In this document: piece by piece, positions 5,530 to 13,210 of the stretch
How positions within the stretch are numbered: the first letter of the stretch is position 1
Layout: each line of letters starts with the position of its first letter
NCBI GenBank assembly: GCA_002437435.1
Contig: DJPV01000029.1
Location: 1 to 13,444 of the forward strand
Direction: 5' to 3'
Source: Lachnospiraceae bacterium UBA6403
GTDB taxonomy: Bacteria > Bacillota > Clostridia > Lachnospirales > Lachnospiraceae
DNA length: 13,444 bases
Made by a program: the position numbers and the translations under genes
Notes under the pieces: model-generated
What the model was told of the DNA's origin: nothing
Database searches by the model: none
Seen by the model: only the letters and a program-made list of their open reading frames with translations

Positions 5530-7428
5530 TTAAAGTGTGTTATTGGATGAGTGTTTATCTTTTGTTTTATGGATCATGTAGATCATACTGAAAAGCAGGG
5601 CAAGGAAGAACAGGCATCCACCCCATTTCCCCAGATGGAATCCCATAAGTCCCAGATTGATCCGATCACTCACGCCGAATATGGCAAGAACGGCAAGCAG
5701 GATTCCAACCAGCCCTTCACCTGCGATCATGCCGGAGGAGAAAAGAATACCGTTATTGCGGACAGTTTCGCGAGAAACTTCATCGGCAAATCGACGTTTT
5801 TCTATGAAAAGGCGGATCAGACCACCGATCATGATCGGAACTGTCAGGTAAATCGGCAGATACAGTCCGATGGCAAATGGCAGAACCGGGATACCTAAGA
5901 TCTCGACAACGACAGCAATGCAAATGCCGACAATAACAAGTCCCCATGGAAGATTTCCATTCATAACACCTTCAACGACCATTTTCATAAGGGTTGCCTG
6001 TGGAGCAGGAAGCTCGGTTGAACCATATCCCCATGCGGCATTCAGAAGATAGAGAACACCACCGATCGCAAGACCGGATGCGATCGATCCGATCAGTTCA
6101 CCGATCTGCTGCAGATATGGTGTTGCGCCAACGATATAACCCGTTTTCAGATCCTGCGAGGTGTCTCCTGCCATGGCGGCAATTATACAGATAACAGTGC
6201 CGATGCAGATGGCAGATGTCATACCCCGGTAACCGGTTATGCCAGCCTGTTTTAACAGGATCGTTGCAAATAACAGGGTTGCGATTGCCATACCGGACAC
6301 GGGGTTGTTCGATGAGCCGACGACACCAACCATTCTTGCAGATACAGTTGCAAAGAAAAATCCGAAAATAATGATCAGGATGGATGTGACCGGATTGATC
6401 GGGATATCCGGAAATACACTCAGTCCGAATGCTACGATCAGGATACCGCCGATCGCATAAGGAAGTGGTATATCTTTGGATGTCCGGGTATTTCCATCTG
6501 TATGTCCGAAGCCTTTCAGGGCTTTGGCAAATGTGGATGCGATCAGTGGAAATGATTTTAGCAGGCTGAAGATACCGCCGGCTGCCACTGCGCCTGCACC
6601 GATATACCGCACGTAATTTCCCCATAACTGATCGACTGACAGTTCATGGATCGGAACAGAGGCAGGGAACAGGATGTTGTTGCCACCAACGAGAACGAGC
6701 AACGGCATGATAACAAACCATCCAAGTACAGCACCGCTTAACAGATAGGAAGCAACCTTTGCGCCACAAATATAGCCGACACCGACCAGCGCAGGGAGGA
6801 CATCCATACCGAAGCCCGATCCTTTATAGGAAGGAATTGTCCATGCGATCTCACTTGGAAACAAATGCAGACCATCAGCAATAAATTTATAGACAGCGGA
6901 GATGCCAAGACCGGAAAATACCTGCATGGATTTGTGCCCGCCGGTTTCCCCGGCAAGCAGTACTTCAGCGCAGGCAGTTCCTTCCGGAAATGGAAGTGTA
7001 CCATGTTCTTCTACGATCAGAGCGGTACGAAGCGGGATCATGAACAGAACGCCGATCAGACCTCCACAGATGGCGACAAATGCGATCATCAGAAAAGATG
7101 GAGGCTTTATATCGGGATTCTCATCTGCCCACATGAACAGGGCAGGCAGCGTAAAGATAGCTCCGGCAGCCAGAGATTCTCCGGCAGAACCGATCGTCTG
7201 AACCATATTATTTTCCAGAATAGAATCATGGCGCATTATCACGCGTACAATACCCATAGAAAGAACGGCAGCAGGGATTGAAGCCGATACCGTCATGCCG
7301 ACCCTCAGACCCAGATAGGCATTTGCACCACCGAACACGACCGCCAGGATAATGCCGAGAATCACAGAAGCAGGTGTAAGCTCCGGCATCACCTTATCTG
7401 CCGGAATATATGGTTTAAACTGTTTCAT
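5530..7428 (-). CDS. OPT-family oligopeptide transporter
   Basis: 632 residues. The ATG at 7428 is preferred over a TTG two codons upstream, because AGAGGG lies 7-8 bases before the ATG and would almost touch the TTG. The protein is highly hydrophobic with about 14-16 membrane segments. OPT hallmarks near the N-terminus are the segments NAYLGLRVGMTVSASIPAAV (~36-55), VQTIGSAGESLAAGAIFTLP (~75-94) and LPFPEGTACAEVL (~144-156). The length matches the bacterial OPT branch (about 600-680 residues). These carriers import small peptides, and in some members metal-chelate complexes, driven by the proton gradient. It is the first gene of a two-gene minus-strand operon with the PqqD-like gene and diverges from the tetR-type gene, which may regulate it. 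The substrate cannot be inferred. Confidence 0.93.
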   Translation of the reverse strand: MKQFKPYIPADKVMPELTPASVILGIILAVVFGGANAYLGLRVGMTVSASIPAAVLSMGIVRVIMRHDSILENNMVQTIGSAGESLAAGAIFTLPALFMWADENPDIKPPSFLMIAFVAICGGLIGVLFMIPLRTALIVEEHGTLPFPEGTACAEVLLAGETGGHKSMQVFSGLGISAVYKFIADGLHLFPSEIAWTIPSYKGSGFGMDVLPALVGVGYICGAKVASYLLSGAVLGWFVIMPLLVLVGGNNILFPASVPIHELSVDQLWGNYVRYIGAGAVAAGGIFSLLKSFPLIASTFAKALKGFGHTDGNTRTSKDIPLPYAIGGILIVAFGLSVFPDIPINPVTSILIIIFGFFFATVSARMVGVVGSSNNPVSGMAIATLLFATILLKQAGITGYRGMTSAICIGTVICIIAAMAGDTSQDLKTGYIVGATPYLQQIGELIGSIASGLAIGGVLYLLNAAWGYGSTELPAPQATLMKMVVEGVMNGNLPWGLVIVGICIAVVVEILGIPVLPFAIGLYLPIYLTVPIMIGGLIRLFIEKRRFADEVSRETVRNNGILFSSGMIAGEGLVGILLAVLAIFGVSDRINLGLMGFHLGKWGGCLFFLALLFSMIYMIHKTKDKHSSNNTL

Positions 7429-7458
7429 AAACAAGCCCTCTTTAACATTTTTATTTTC

Positions 7459-7592
7459 CTAGTATGCACAGAGTTTGCTGGAAACATACATCTATTTTTG
7501 ACATCATGGATTGCTGGCTTTAGCAACCGCAACCAAATAGCAGATTGCTTTTTGACATTTAATATGATATTATTGGCATGTATACTAGTATA
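7459..7592. promoter_or_regulatory. Divergent intergenic region with related CTAGTAT operator-like sites
   Basis: The perfect 12-bp palindrome TATACTAGTATA (7581-7592) sits 21 bp before the TTG start of the TetR gene. The same CTAGTAT core appears at 7459-7465, about 31 bp before the transporter start on the other strand. A TTGACA box is at 7552-7557, but no well-spaced -10 partner was found. TetR-type repressors commonly bind short palindromes between divergent genes, so these are candidate operators. Binding is inferred. Confidence 0.4.
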
Positions 7593-7612
7593 TTTTGCGA
7601 GAGGTAATACAT

Positions 7613-8317
7613 TTGAGAAGAGACAGCAGTGAGACAAAGAGAAAAATACTGACCGTATGCGTCCGACTCTTTTTGGAGCAGGGGTATAAGAACACCTCTG
7701 TCAGTCAGATTGTTGACGAGGCAGATGTAGCAAGGGGAAGCTATTTGAATTTGTTTCCTGCCAAAGACAAAATTTTGCTGGAATTAGTGGAAACAATGTT
7801 TAGCGGTCAATTTGATATGGCAAGAAGCATTGCGGACAGAAATCTGCCGCCGGTATATGCTTATGCGGTCGAAACAGCGATTCAGCTGACTCTGACCGAA
7901 CTGAACGAGAACCTGCGGGAGATATATATTGAGGCGTATTCTCTGCCGGACACGTCGGAATATATATATCTGCATACCACAGCAGAGCTGAAGCAGATTT
8001 TTGGCGCAAATTTTCCTGATGATACCGAGAGCGACTTTTATGAGATGGAAATTGGTACGGCGGGGTTGATGCGCAGCTATATGGCGAGAAAATGTGACAT
8101 TCATTTTTCACTGGAACGCAAGCTTAGTCGATTTCTGACGGCAGCAATGCGGGTGTATCGGGTGCCGGAGGAGGAGCAGATAAAGACGCTTGCCTTTATT
8201 CAGTCACTGGATATCAAAGCAATTGCCACAGAGGTTATGTATAAGCTGTTTGCAATGTTGGAAATGAAGTATGATTTTAAGCTGTCGGGGAACAGCAAAA
8301 GGGAGGTAACAAAATGA
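7613..8317 (+). CDS. TetR/AcrR-family transcriptional regulator
   Basis: 234 residues from the TTG at 7613, which has AGAGGT seven bases upstream. An earlier in-frame TTG at 7595 lies before that site and is rejected. Residues ~6-55 form the TetR DNA-binding domain (KRKILTVCVRLFLEQGYKNT, then SVSQIVDEADVARGSYLNLF and AKDKILLELV). The rest is the helical ligand-binding and dimerisation domain, which is too variable to name a ligand. The stop codon overlaps the next gene's start (ATGA), so the regulator and the surface protein are translated together. It diverges from the OPT transporter gene, and a palindrome lies just upstream, suggesting autoregulation and possibly control of the transporter. 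Confidence 0.93.
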   Translation: MRRDSSETKRKILTVCVRLFLEQGYKNTSVSQIVDEADVARGSYLNLFPAKDKILLELVETMFSGQFDMARSIADRNLPPVYAYAVETAIQLTLTELNENLREIYIEAYSLPDTSEYIYLHTTAELKQIFGANFPDDTESDFYEMEIGTAGLMRSYMARKCDIHFSLERKLSRFLTAAMRVYRVPEEEQIKTLAFIQSLDIKAIATEVMYKLFAMLEMKYDFKLSGNSKREVTK

Positions 8318-10491
8318 GAAAACGATTATTGAGTATCATGCTAACTCTTTGCATGGTGTTCTGCTTTGTGCCGACTACGGCATTTGCAGCGGATTCGACA
8401 GTTAACAACGAAACGGAACTGAAGGTGGCACTTGAAAATACGGACTGTGCCGAAATCAAGTTAGGGGGAAACATTGAGACCACTGATACACTCGATGTGG
8501 AGCGCACTGTGATTCTTGATTTAAACGGATATACTCTGAGCTGCAGTTCGACATACGGGGATATCATTCGGGTACGTAGCAGCGGAAGCCTGACAATAAA
8601 GGACAGCGGCGCCGGCGGCAAGATCGACGGGCAGAACAAAAACTGCGGATTTAATGTCAAGGGCGGTACGCTGATCCTGGAGAGCGCCAGTATCGTGAAC
8701 TGCAAGACCGACGGGGACGGCGGTGCCGTGGATGTTTCCAATACCGGTGTAACGGAAACGCCGATTAAGTATGGCAAGTTCATTATGAACGGCGGTGCCA
8801 TTGTGAGCTGCAAAGCCGATGATGACGGTGCTGCTGTGGATATTGGCAGCGGATGCACTTTTACATTAAATGGCGGCACCATCAGCGATTGCAGAGCCGA
8901 GGATGATGGCGGTGCTGTATTTATTAAGCAGAGAGGTTTCTTTGTGATGAATGGCGGAACAATTGAAAATTGCTCTGCATACAATAATGGCGGTGCAATA
9001 AATATATATGAAGACGGCAGTTTCACTATGACCGGTGGTGCAATTAAGGACTGCAAGGTAGACCTGGGCGGTCTTGGCAATGCTGTGTATGGCAAAAACA
9101 ACACGGCTATCGTCTCCATTTCCGGTGGAACAATCGAAAATTGCGGGGCATCTCCATTGTCTTTTGATATATTCACTGTATCTTTCGACTCCGATGGCGG
9201 AACCCCTGTTGCGGAACAGAAGGTACTGAATGCACCTGTTGTCAGACCGGATGACCCTGAAAAAGCAGGATACATCTTTAAGGACTGGTATGTCGGTGAA
9301 ACACGATTTGATTTTTCCGTATCTGTTAACGAAAATACGACGCTAAAGGCGAAGTGGACGGATGCTGAGAAACCGACAGGCGAAATAAATATTGGCACGA
9401 ACAAGTGGCGCGAATTGCTTAGCAATATCACGTTTGAATTGTTCTTTAAGGACACGCAGACCATTGCAATTACCGCAAGTGACAATAGCGGCGAAACGGT
9501 AACGATCGAATACCTGCTGTCCGAGAAGGCACTGACCGAAGCAGAGCTTACAAACTCGTCCTTCTCGGCGTATACCGCACCATTCGACATTGAACCCGAT
9601 AACGAATATATTATCTATGTCAGACTGACCGATACAGCGGGCAATACAGGTTACATCTGCTCGGATGGTATTGTGCTTGACGGCACAAGTCCTGTGATTT
9701 CCGGCATTGAGAACGGCAAGACCTATTGTGAAACACAGACGGTTACGGTTACTGAGAAGCATGTAAAGACCGTCACCGTAAACGGAACAGCAATCACGCT
9801 TGACGAAAACGGTAGTTTTGTCCTCGCTCCGGCAAATGGTAAGCAGAAAATCGTTGTTACAGACAAGGCGGGAAACACAGCCGAAATGACTGCAACGATC
9901 AACGATGGGCATACCTATGGTGAATGGACATCGAACGGCGATGGCACGCATACCCGCAGATGTACCGTTGACGGTTGCCAGGCAGGCACACAAACAGAGA
10001 ATTGCATTGATGCAGATAAAAACCATAAGTGTGATATATGCGATTATATAATCAGCAAGTGTACCGACACAGACAAAGATCACATCTGTGATTACTGTGG
10101 TAAGGTGATCAGCAGCCATACCGGCGGCAAGGCGACCTGTAAAGACAAGGCGGTATGTGAAGTCTGCGGAGAAGCCTACGGTGAGCTTGACGCAAACAAT
10201 CATTCCAACCTCAAGCATGTAGCTGCAAAGACGGCGACAAAGGTCACTGAGGGTAATATTGAATATTGGTACTGCGAAGGCTGCGGTAAATATTATAGCG
10301 ATGCCGCGGCGACGAAAGAAATTACCAAGGCTGACATCGTAACGGCGAAGCTGTCGGATAATCCGAAATCTCTTCAGACCGGTGACACAAGCAGCCTCGC
10401 TTTGTGGATTGTCCTGCTGTTTGTCAGTGGCGGTGCAGCCGTTGGCTTAACAGTTGTAAATGTAAATAGAAAGAAAAAGTTTAACAGATAG
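8314..10491 (+). CDS. Cell-surface protein: beta-helix, InlB-type repeat, Cys-pair repeats, sorting signal
   Basis: 725 residues. The start overlaps the tetR stop by 4 bp (ATGA), with GGGAGG upstream. Domains in order: signal peptide (1-25, ending AFA); right-handed beta-helix-like region (~33-285) with repeated NGGT/NGGA-I-x-x-C and DGGAV steps; InlB B / Listeria-Bacteroides repeat (~288-350, FDSDGGTPV ... GYIFKDWYV ... LKAKWTD); Ig-like region (~370-530, with DTAGNTG and DKAGNTAEM turns); Cys-pair repeats (~550-660, with CDIC, CDYC, CEVC, CEGC) resembling small zinc-ribbon-like modules; and SLQTGD (686-691), a variant LPXTG motif, followed by a membrane helix (~695-714) and a basic tail (RKKKFNR). 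It is secreted and likely wall-anchored by a sortase not in this window. Adhesion or glycan contact is plausible; the ligand is unknown. Confidence 0.9.
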   Translation: MRKRLLSIMLTLCMVFCFVPTTAFAADSTVNNETELKVALENTDCAEIKLGGNIETTDTLDVERTVILDLNGYTLSCSSTYGDIIRVRSSGSLTIKDSGAGGKIDGQNKNCGFNVKGGTLILESASIVNCKTDGDGGAVDVSNTGVTETPIKYGKFIMNGGAIVSCKADDDGAAVDIGSGCTFTLNGGTISDCRAEDDGGAVFIKQRGFFVMNGGTIENCSAYNNGGAINIYEDGSFTMTGGAIKDCKVDLGGLGNAVYGKNNTAIVSISGGTIENCGASPLSFDIFTVSFDSDGGTPVAEQKVLNAPVVRPDDPEKAGYIFKDWYVGETRFDFSVSVNENTTLKAKWTDAEKPTGEINIGTNKWRELLSNITFELFFKDTQTIAITASDNSGETVTIEYLLSEKALTEAELTNSSFSAYTAPFDIEPDNEYIIYVRLTDTAGNTGYICSDGIVLDGTSPVISGIENGKTYCETQTVTVTEKHVKTVTVNGTAITLDENGSFVLAPANGKQKIVVTDKAGNTAEMTATINDGHTYGEWTSNGDGTHTRRCTVDGCQAGTQTENCIDADKNHKCDICDYIISKCTDTDKDHICDYCGKVISSHTGGKATCKDKAVCEVCGEAYGELDANNHSNLKHVAAKTATKVTEGNIEYWYCEGCGKYYSDAAATKEITKADIVTAKLSDNPKSLQTGDTSSLALWIVLLFVSGGAAVGLTVVNVNRKKKFNR

Positions 10492-10526
10492 TTGAATAGC
10501 AATCCCCTGTTCCGTTTTCCGAGCAG

Positions 10527-10560
10527 GACAAAAGCGTCGTAGAAATACGGCGCTTTTGTC
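10527..10560 (+). terminator. Rho-independent terminator after the surface-protein gene
   Basis: GACAAAAGCG (10527-10536) pairs with CGCTTTTGTC (10551-10560) and the stem extends inward to about 14 bp with a 6-base loop. TTT follows. It ends the tetR-surface protein unit. The stretch from 10561 to 10700 after it shows no gene or clear element. Confidence 0.75.
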
Positions 10561-10701
10561 TTTAGCAATGACAGGTCTGCCCAGGGAACATCTATTTGTG
10601 TAGAAAGCACAAAACATTTTAAATTTTTTATACCATCAGTACGTTGCCGCTCCAAGGTGCAAAGAATATAATCTAATCATAAAGAAATAGAAAATAATAC
10701 T

Positions 10702-10741
10702 TTTTAGTACAGCTTCTGTACTAAAAGGTTTTATATATAAT
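10702..10741 (+). promoter_or_regulatory. Inverted repeat and -10 box before the small heat-shock gene
   Basis: A perfect 11-bp inverted repeat (TTTTAGTACAG at 10702-10712, CTGTACTAAAA at 10716-10726, 3-base centre) is followed by TATAAT (10736-10741). No good -35 box is found, because the inverted repeat fills that position. It is therefore a likely operator or activator site. It does not match CIRCE (TTAGCACTC-N9-GAGTGCTAA) or a CtsR site, the usual Gram-positive heat-shock elements. Confidence 0.5.
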
Positions 10742-10792
10742 ATAAGCCTATAAATTATAAAACAAAAGTTTAATTGAATGGAGGAATTTATT

Positions 10793-11212
10793 ATGTTACC
10801 TGTAATCTATGGAGAAAATATGTTTGATAATTTTTTCGGTGAGCACAACCCGCTGTTTGGTAAGAGTAGTAGAAATCTGATGAAAACAGATATTCGTGAG
10901 ACCGACGATGCAAAGGCTTATCGTCTGGCAGTTGATCTGCCTGGTTTCAAGAAAGATCAGATCAGTCTTGATCTCAAAGATGGTTATTTGACCATCAGTG
11001 CTGAAAAAGGATTGGATAAGGATGAGGAAGACAAGAAAGGTCGTATCCTGCGTCAGGAACGTTATGCTGGCTCCTGCTCTCGTAGCTTTTATGTTGGTAA
11101 TGTAAAGCCAGCAGATGTTAAGGCGAAATATGAATTTGGTGTATTGACCATTTTGGTTCCGAAAGAGGACATTAAAAAGTCTCCTGTCAGCACCGCAATT
11201 ACGATTGAATAA
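10793..11212 (+). CDS. Small heat-shock protein (Hsp20/alpha-crystallin family)
   Basis: 139 residues from the ATG at 10793, which follows GGAGG by eight bases. An ATG at 10778 lies before that site and is rejected. The N-terminal ~35 residues (IYGENMFDNFFGEHNPLFG) are the usual variable arm. The alpha-crystallin domain runs from ~35 to 130 and includes KTDIRETDDAKAYRLAVDLPGFKKDQISLDL, a GYLTISAEK strand, RQERYAGSCSRSFYV and YEFGVLTILVPK. A short ITIE tail at the end matches the I-x-I motif that docks in oligomers. It is a cytosolic ATP-independent holdase that keeps unfolded proteins soluble. It is a single-gene unit between its own promoter region and terminator. The length is normal for bacterial Hsp20. 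Confidence 0.95.
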   Translation: MLPVIYGENMFDNFFGEHNPLFGKSSRNLMKTDIRETDDAKAYRLAVDLPGFKKDQISLDLKDGYLTISAEKGLDKDEEDKKGRILRQERYAGSCSRSFYVGNVKPADVKAKYEFGVLTILVPKEDIKKSPVSTAITIE

Positions 11213-11248
11213 GTTGTATTGTATTTGTATATATCCAACTAACCAATG

Positions 11249-11282
11249 CCTGCCACCCGCATAGTGCAGGTGGCAGGTTTTT
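11249..11282 (+). terminator. Rho-independent terminator after the Hsp20 gene
   Basis: CCTGCCACC (11249-11257) pairs with GGTGGCAGG (11269-11277), a GC-rich 9-bp stem with an 11-base loop and TTTTT (11278-11282). The next gene starts only 15 bp further, so either it has a promoter within this stretch or it depends on readthrough. Confidence 0.85.
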
Positions 11283-11297
11283 CATGAGGCAGAGAAA

Positions 11298-12167
11298 ATG
11301 GAACAAAATATTTCTTTAACCGATGTAATTGACATGCATGTTCACACAGCACCGGATATATGCCGGCGAACTTATAATGATTTAGAATTAACAACTGTTG
11401 CTGTTCGTACCGGAGTGAGAGCTATCGTGATCAAGGGGCATCACTGCTCAACTGTATCTCGTGCAGCACTTTGTAATTTCTATAATCGAAAAAACTTTGA
11501 CAGCAATTCTTTCGTCATGTATGGCGGGTTGGTTTTAAATTATGAAGTAGGTGGCTTAAATCCAAAGGCAGTACAGACTGCACTTGAAATGGGAGCAAAA
11601 ATCATTTGGTTGCCAACGGTGGATGCAGAAAATGACTATCGGAAGCACGGCAAATCAGGAGGTATTCGTATGACGGATAACCATGGTATACCCACTATGG
11701 AACTTCGCCGTATCTTTTCTCTGATTAAGGAATATGATGCCGTTCTTGCTACCGGTCATATTTCTCCGGAAGAGATACGTTGCGTAGTAGACAGCGCTCG
11801 GAACATCGGTGTACAAAAGATCGTGATTACGCATCCGGAATATTGGGTTGTAGATATGAGTCTTGAAAGTCAAAAGGAACTGGTTCTTGATTATGATGTC
11901 ATTTTAGAACGTTGTTTTATGCAACCCCTGAAAAATGGGCAATGGGTTAGTAATGCATCTCGTAATCTTGAAGCCATTTTCCAAGTTGGTGCAGAAAGTA
12001 CAATCCTATCTACAGACTGTGGCAATCCTGCAACGCCACCGTGGGACGAATCGATGCGACAGTATCTGCAATTTATGGTGAATCACAATATCAGTCCAGA
12101 AGACCTACGCAGTATGACGAAAACAACGCCGGCTTGGCTCTTGGGGCTTGCAGATATACTAGAATAA
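11298..12167 (+). CDS. DUF6282-like amidohydrolase-fold protein
   Basis: 289 residues from the ATG at 11298, with GAGG about nine bases upstream. It has the layout of a metal-dependent TIM-barrel hydrolase: DMHVH (H14, H16) at the first strand, K46 with G-H48-H49, H154 (TGHISPEE), H179 (ITHPEYW) and D240 (STDCGNP) near the end. These residues fit a one- or two-metal site as in the amidohydrolase superfamily. The HTAPD, THPEYW and STDxGNP motifs resemble the DUF6282 proteins. The substrate is unknown. There is no signal peptide, so it is probably cytosolic. The gene sits 15 bp after the Hsp20 terminator and is followed by a strong terminator, so it may be transcribed alone. The superfamily is likely; the exact family name is from memory. 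Confidence 0.75.
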   Translation: MEQNISLTDVIDMHVHTAPDICRRTYNDLELTTVAVRTGVRAIVIKGHHCSTVSRAALCNFYNRKNFDSNSFVMYGGLVLNYEVGGLNPKAVQTALEMGAKIIWLPTVDAENDYRKHGKSGGIRMTDNHGIPTMELRRIFSLIKEYDAVLATGHISPEEIRCVVDSARNIGVQKIVITHPEYWVVDMSLESQKELVLDYDVILERCFMQPLKNGQWVSNASRNLEAIFQVGAESTILSTDCGNPATPPWDESMRQYLQFMVNHNISPEDLRSMTKTTPAWLLGLADILE

Positions 12168-12225
12168 AAAAGACACATTCCTTTCTTTGCTCAGATTTTA
12201 TAAGCAAGGAAATGTGTTTTTTTTT
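12166..12225. terminator. Bidirectional terminator between convergent genes
   Basis: The stem is ACACATT(CCTT) from 12173 with (AAGG)AAATGTGT ending at 12217. It has a run of nine T on the plus side (12217-12225) and six A on the minus side (12166-12171). It can therefore end both the hydrolase gene and the convergent EAL gene. Confidence 0.85.
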
Positions 12226-12271
12226 ATAGGAAAATTCGTCCTACTATACGTTATTTTCATTTTTAAAAAAA

Positions 12272-13060
12272 TTATTTTAAATGTTTAGAATTTAACTTCT
12301 TTAATATCAGCGTTGCCTGATCACTTATATTTTTAAATGCGCTGTCTGGTTTTCCAAGAAAATATCCCTGCCCATAATGAACGCCTAAGCTGTGTAGGCA
12401 TTTGAGCTCCTCGGCTGTTTCTATTCCTTCTGCAATCAAGATTGTTCCTGTCGCGTTGCAGTAATGCAACAAAAGTTCCATCATAATCTTTTTCTTTTTT
12501 TGTTTTTGTATATTCCTGACCAGTTCTATATCTGCTTTTAAATAGTCTGGCGATGTATTTACTACCCGGTTCAGTCCGGAATATCCTGCTCCGACATCGT
12601 CCAGTGCTATTTCATATTCCTGATCTGCATAATGTTTCATAATTTGTTGCAAAATTTGATAATTTTCTATATCCGATCGTTCGGTAATCTCAAATACAAT
12701 GTCACGGAGTAAAACTCCGGCTTTTGCAGCTTTACGATTTGTAAATCCTTGTATAAAGGACTTGTCCTGAAAAATATTACCATCTACATTAAGAAACAAT
12801 TTTAGTTTTTCCGGTTTATTCGCTGCTGCCATTAATGCTTTGTTTCTGCATAATTTCTCTAACTCCCAAACGCAGCCCTCCTTTTCGGCAATCACAAACA
12901 ACTCAGAAATCATAATTGTTGTATTTATATCAGCAATGCGACTAAGAGCCTCATATCCTGCTATATTTCCGGTCTGTAAGTTCACAATTGGTTGAAATAC
13001 TGGGTATATAGCTTTCCTTTCAAGTATTTTGTATAATTCATCTGCTTTATTTACTTTCAT
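12272..13060 (-). CDS. EAL-domain cyclic-di-GMP phosphodiesterase
   Basis: 262 residues from the ATG at 13060, which is preceded by AGGGGAAGAGAG. An upstream ATG at 13099 has no ribosome binding site. The whole protein is one EAL domain with no added sensor, receiver or membrane part. Motifs: E37-A-L (YEALSR), N91 (FLNVD), E124 (EITE), D154-D155 (ALDDVGAGYSGL), K175 (LKADI), E211 (AEGIET) and Q231 (GQGYFLGKP). All metal- and substrate-binding residues known from active enzymes are present, so it should hydrolyse c-di-GMP to pGpG. The loop reads DDVGAG rather than the usual DDFG. It is a cytosolic, probably single-gene unit. The target process (motility, adhesion or surface display) cannot be told. 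Confidence 0.92.
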   Translation of the reverse strand: MKVNKADELYKILERKAIYPVFQPIVNLQTGNIAGYEALSRIADINTTIMISELFVIAEKEGCVWELEKLCRNKALMAAANKPEKLKLFLNVDGNIFQDKSFIQGFTNRKAAKAGVLLRDIVFEITERSDIENYQILQQIMKHYADQEYEIALDDVGAGYSGLNRVVNTSPDYLKADIELVRNIQKQKKKKIMMELLLHYCNATGTILIAEGIETAEELKCLHSLGVHYGQGYFLGKPDSAFKNISDQATLILKKLNSKHLK

Positions 13061-13159
13061 TCTCTCTTCCCCTGTTATTTTTGAAGATTTTGAAGACATT
13101 TATCTAGTGGTTTCAGTTCAGCAAATGCTTTCTCAAAACAAACAATTTTTTGCGTAAAC

Positions 13160-13192
13160 GACGGCAGAAAGTAAATAAATCTTTCTGTCGTC
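13160..13192. terminator. Hairpin downstream of the edge surface-protein gene
   Basis: GACGGCAGAAAG (13160-13171) and CTTTCTGTCGTC (13181-13192) form a 12-bp stem with a 9-base loop. The only irregular pair is G-U on the plus strand and a mismatch on the minus strand. The T-rich side (ATCTTTTCTTTTTT) is on the plus strand, yet both neighbouring genes read on the minus strand. It may be a weak terminator for the gene ending at 13211. Its orientation is uncertain. Confidence 0.45.
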
Positions 13193-13210
13193 ATCTTTTC
13201 TTTTTTCATA

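Noticed and set aside
5162..7428. RiPP biosynthetic cluster based on the PqqD-like gene
   Set aside because: No radical-SAM enzyme, precursor peptide, peptidase or dedicated exporter is present in the window.
8277..9590. 437-codon open frame on the minus strand
   Set aside because: Antisense to the surface-protein gene, which has a clear signal peptide and domains. The reverse translation is low-complexity (Ser/Pro/Val) and has no ribosome binding site.
10702..10726. CIRCE or CtsR heat-shock element
   Set aside because: The sequence (TTTTAGTACAG/CTGTACTAAAA) does not match either consensus.
12041..12229. 62-codon plus-strand frame
   Set aside because: Overlaps the end of the hydrolase gene in another frame and runs through the terminator.
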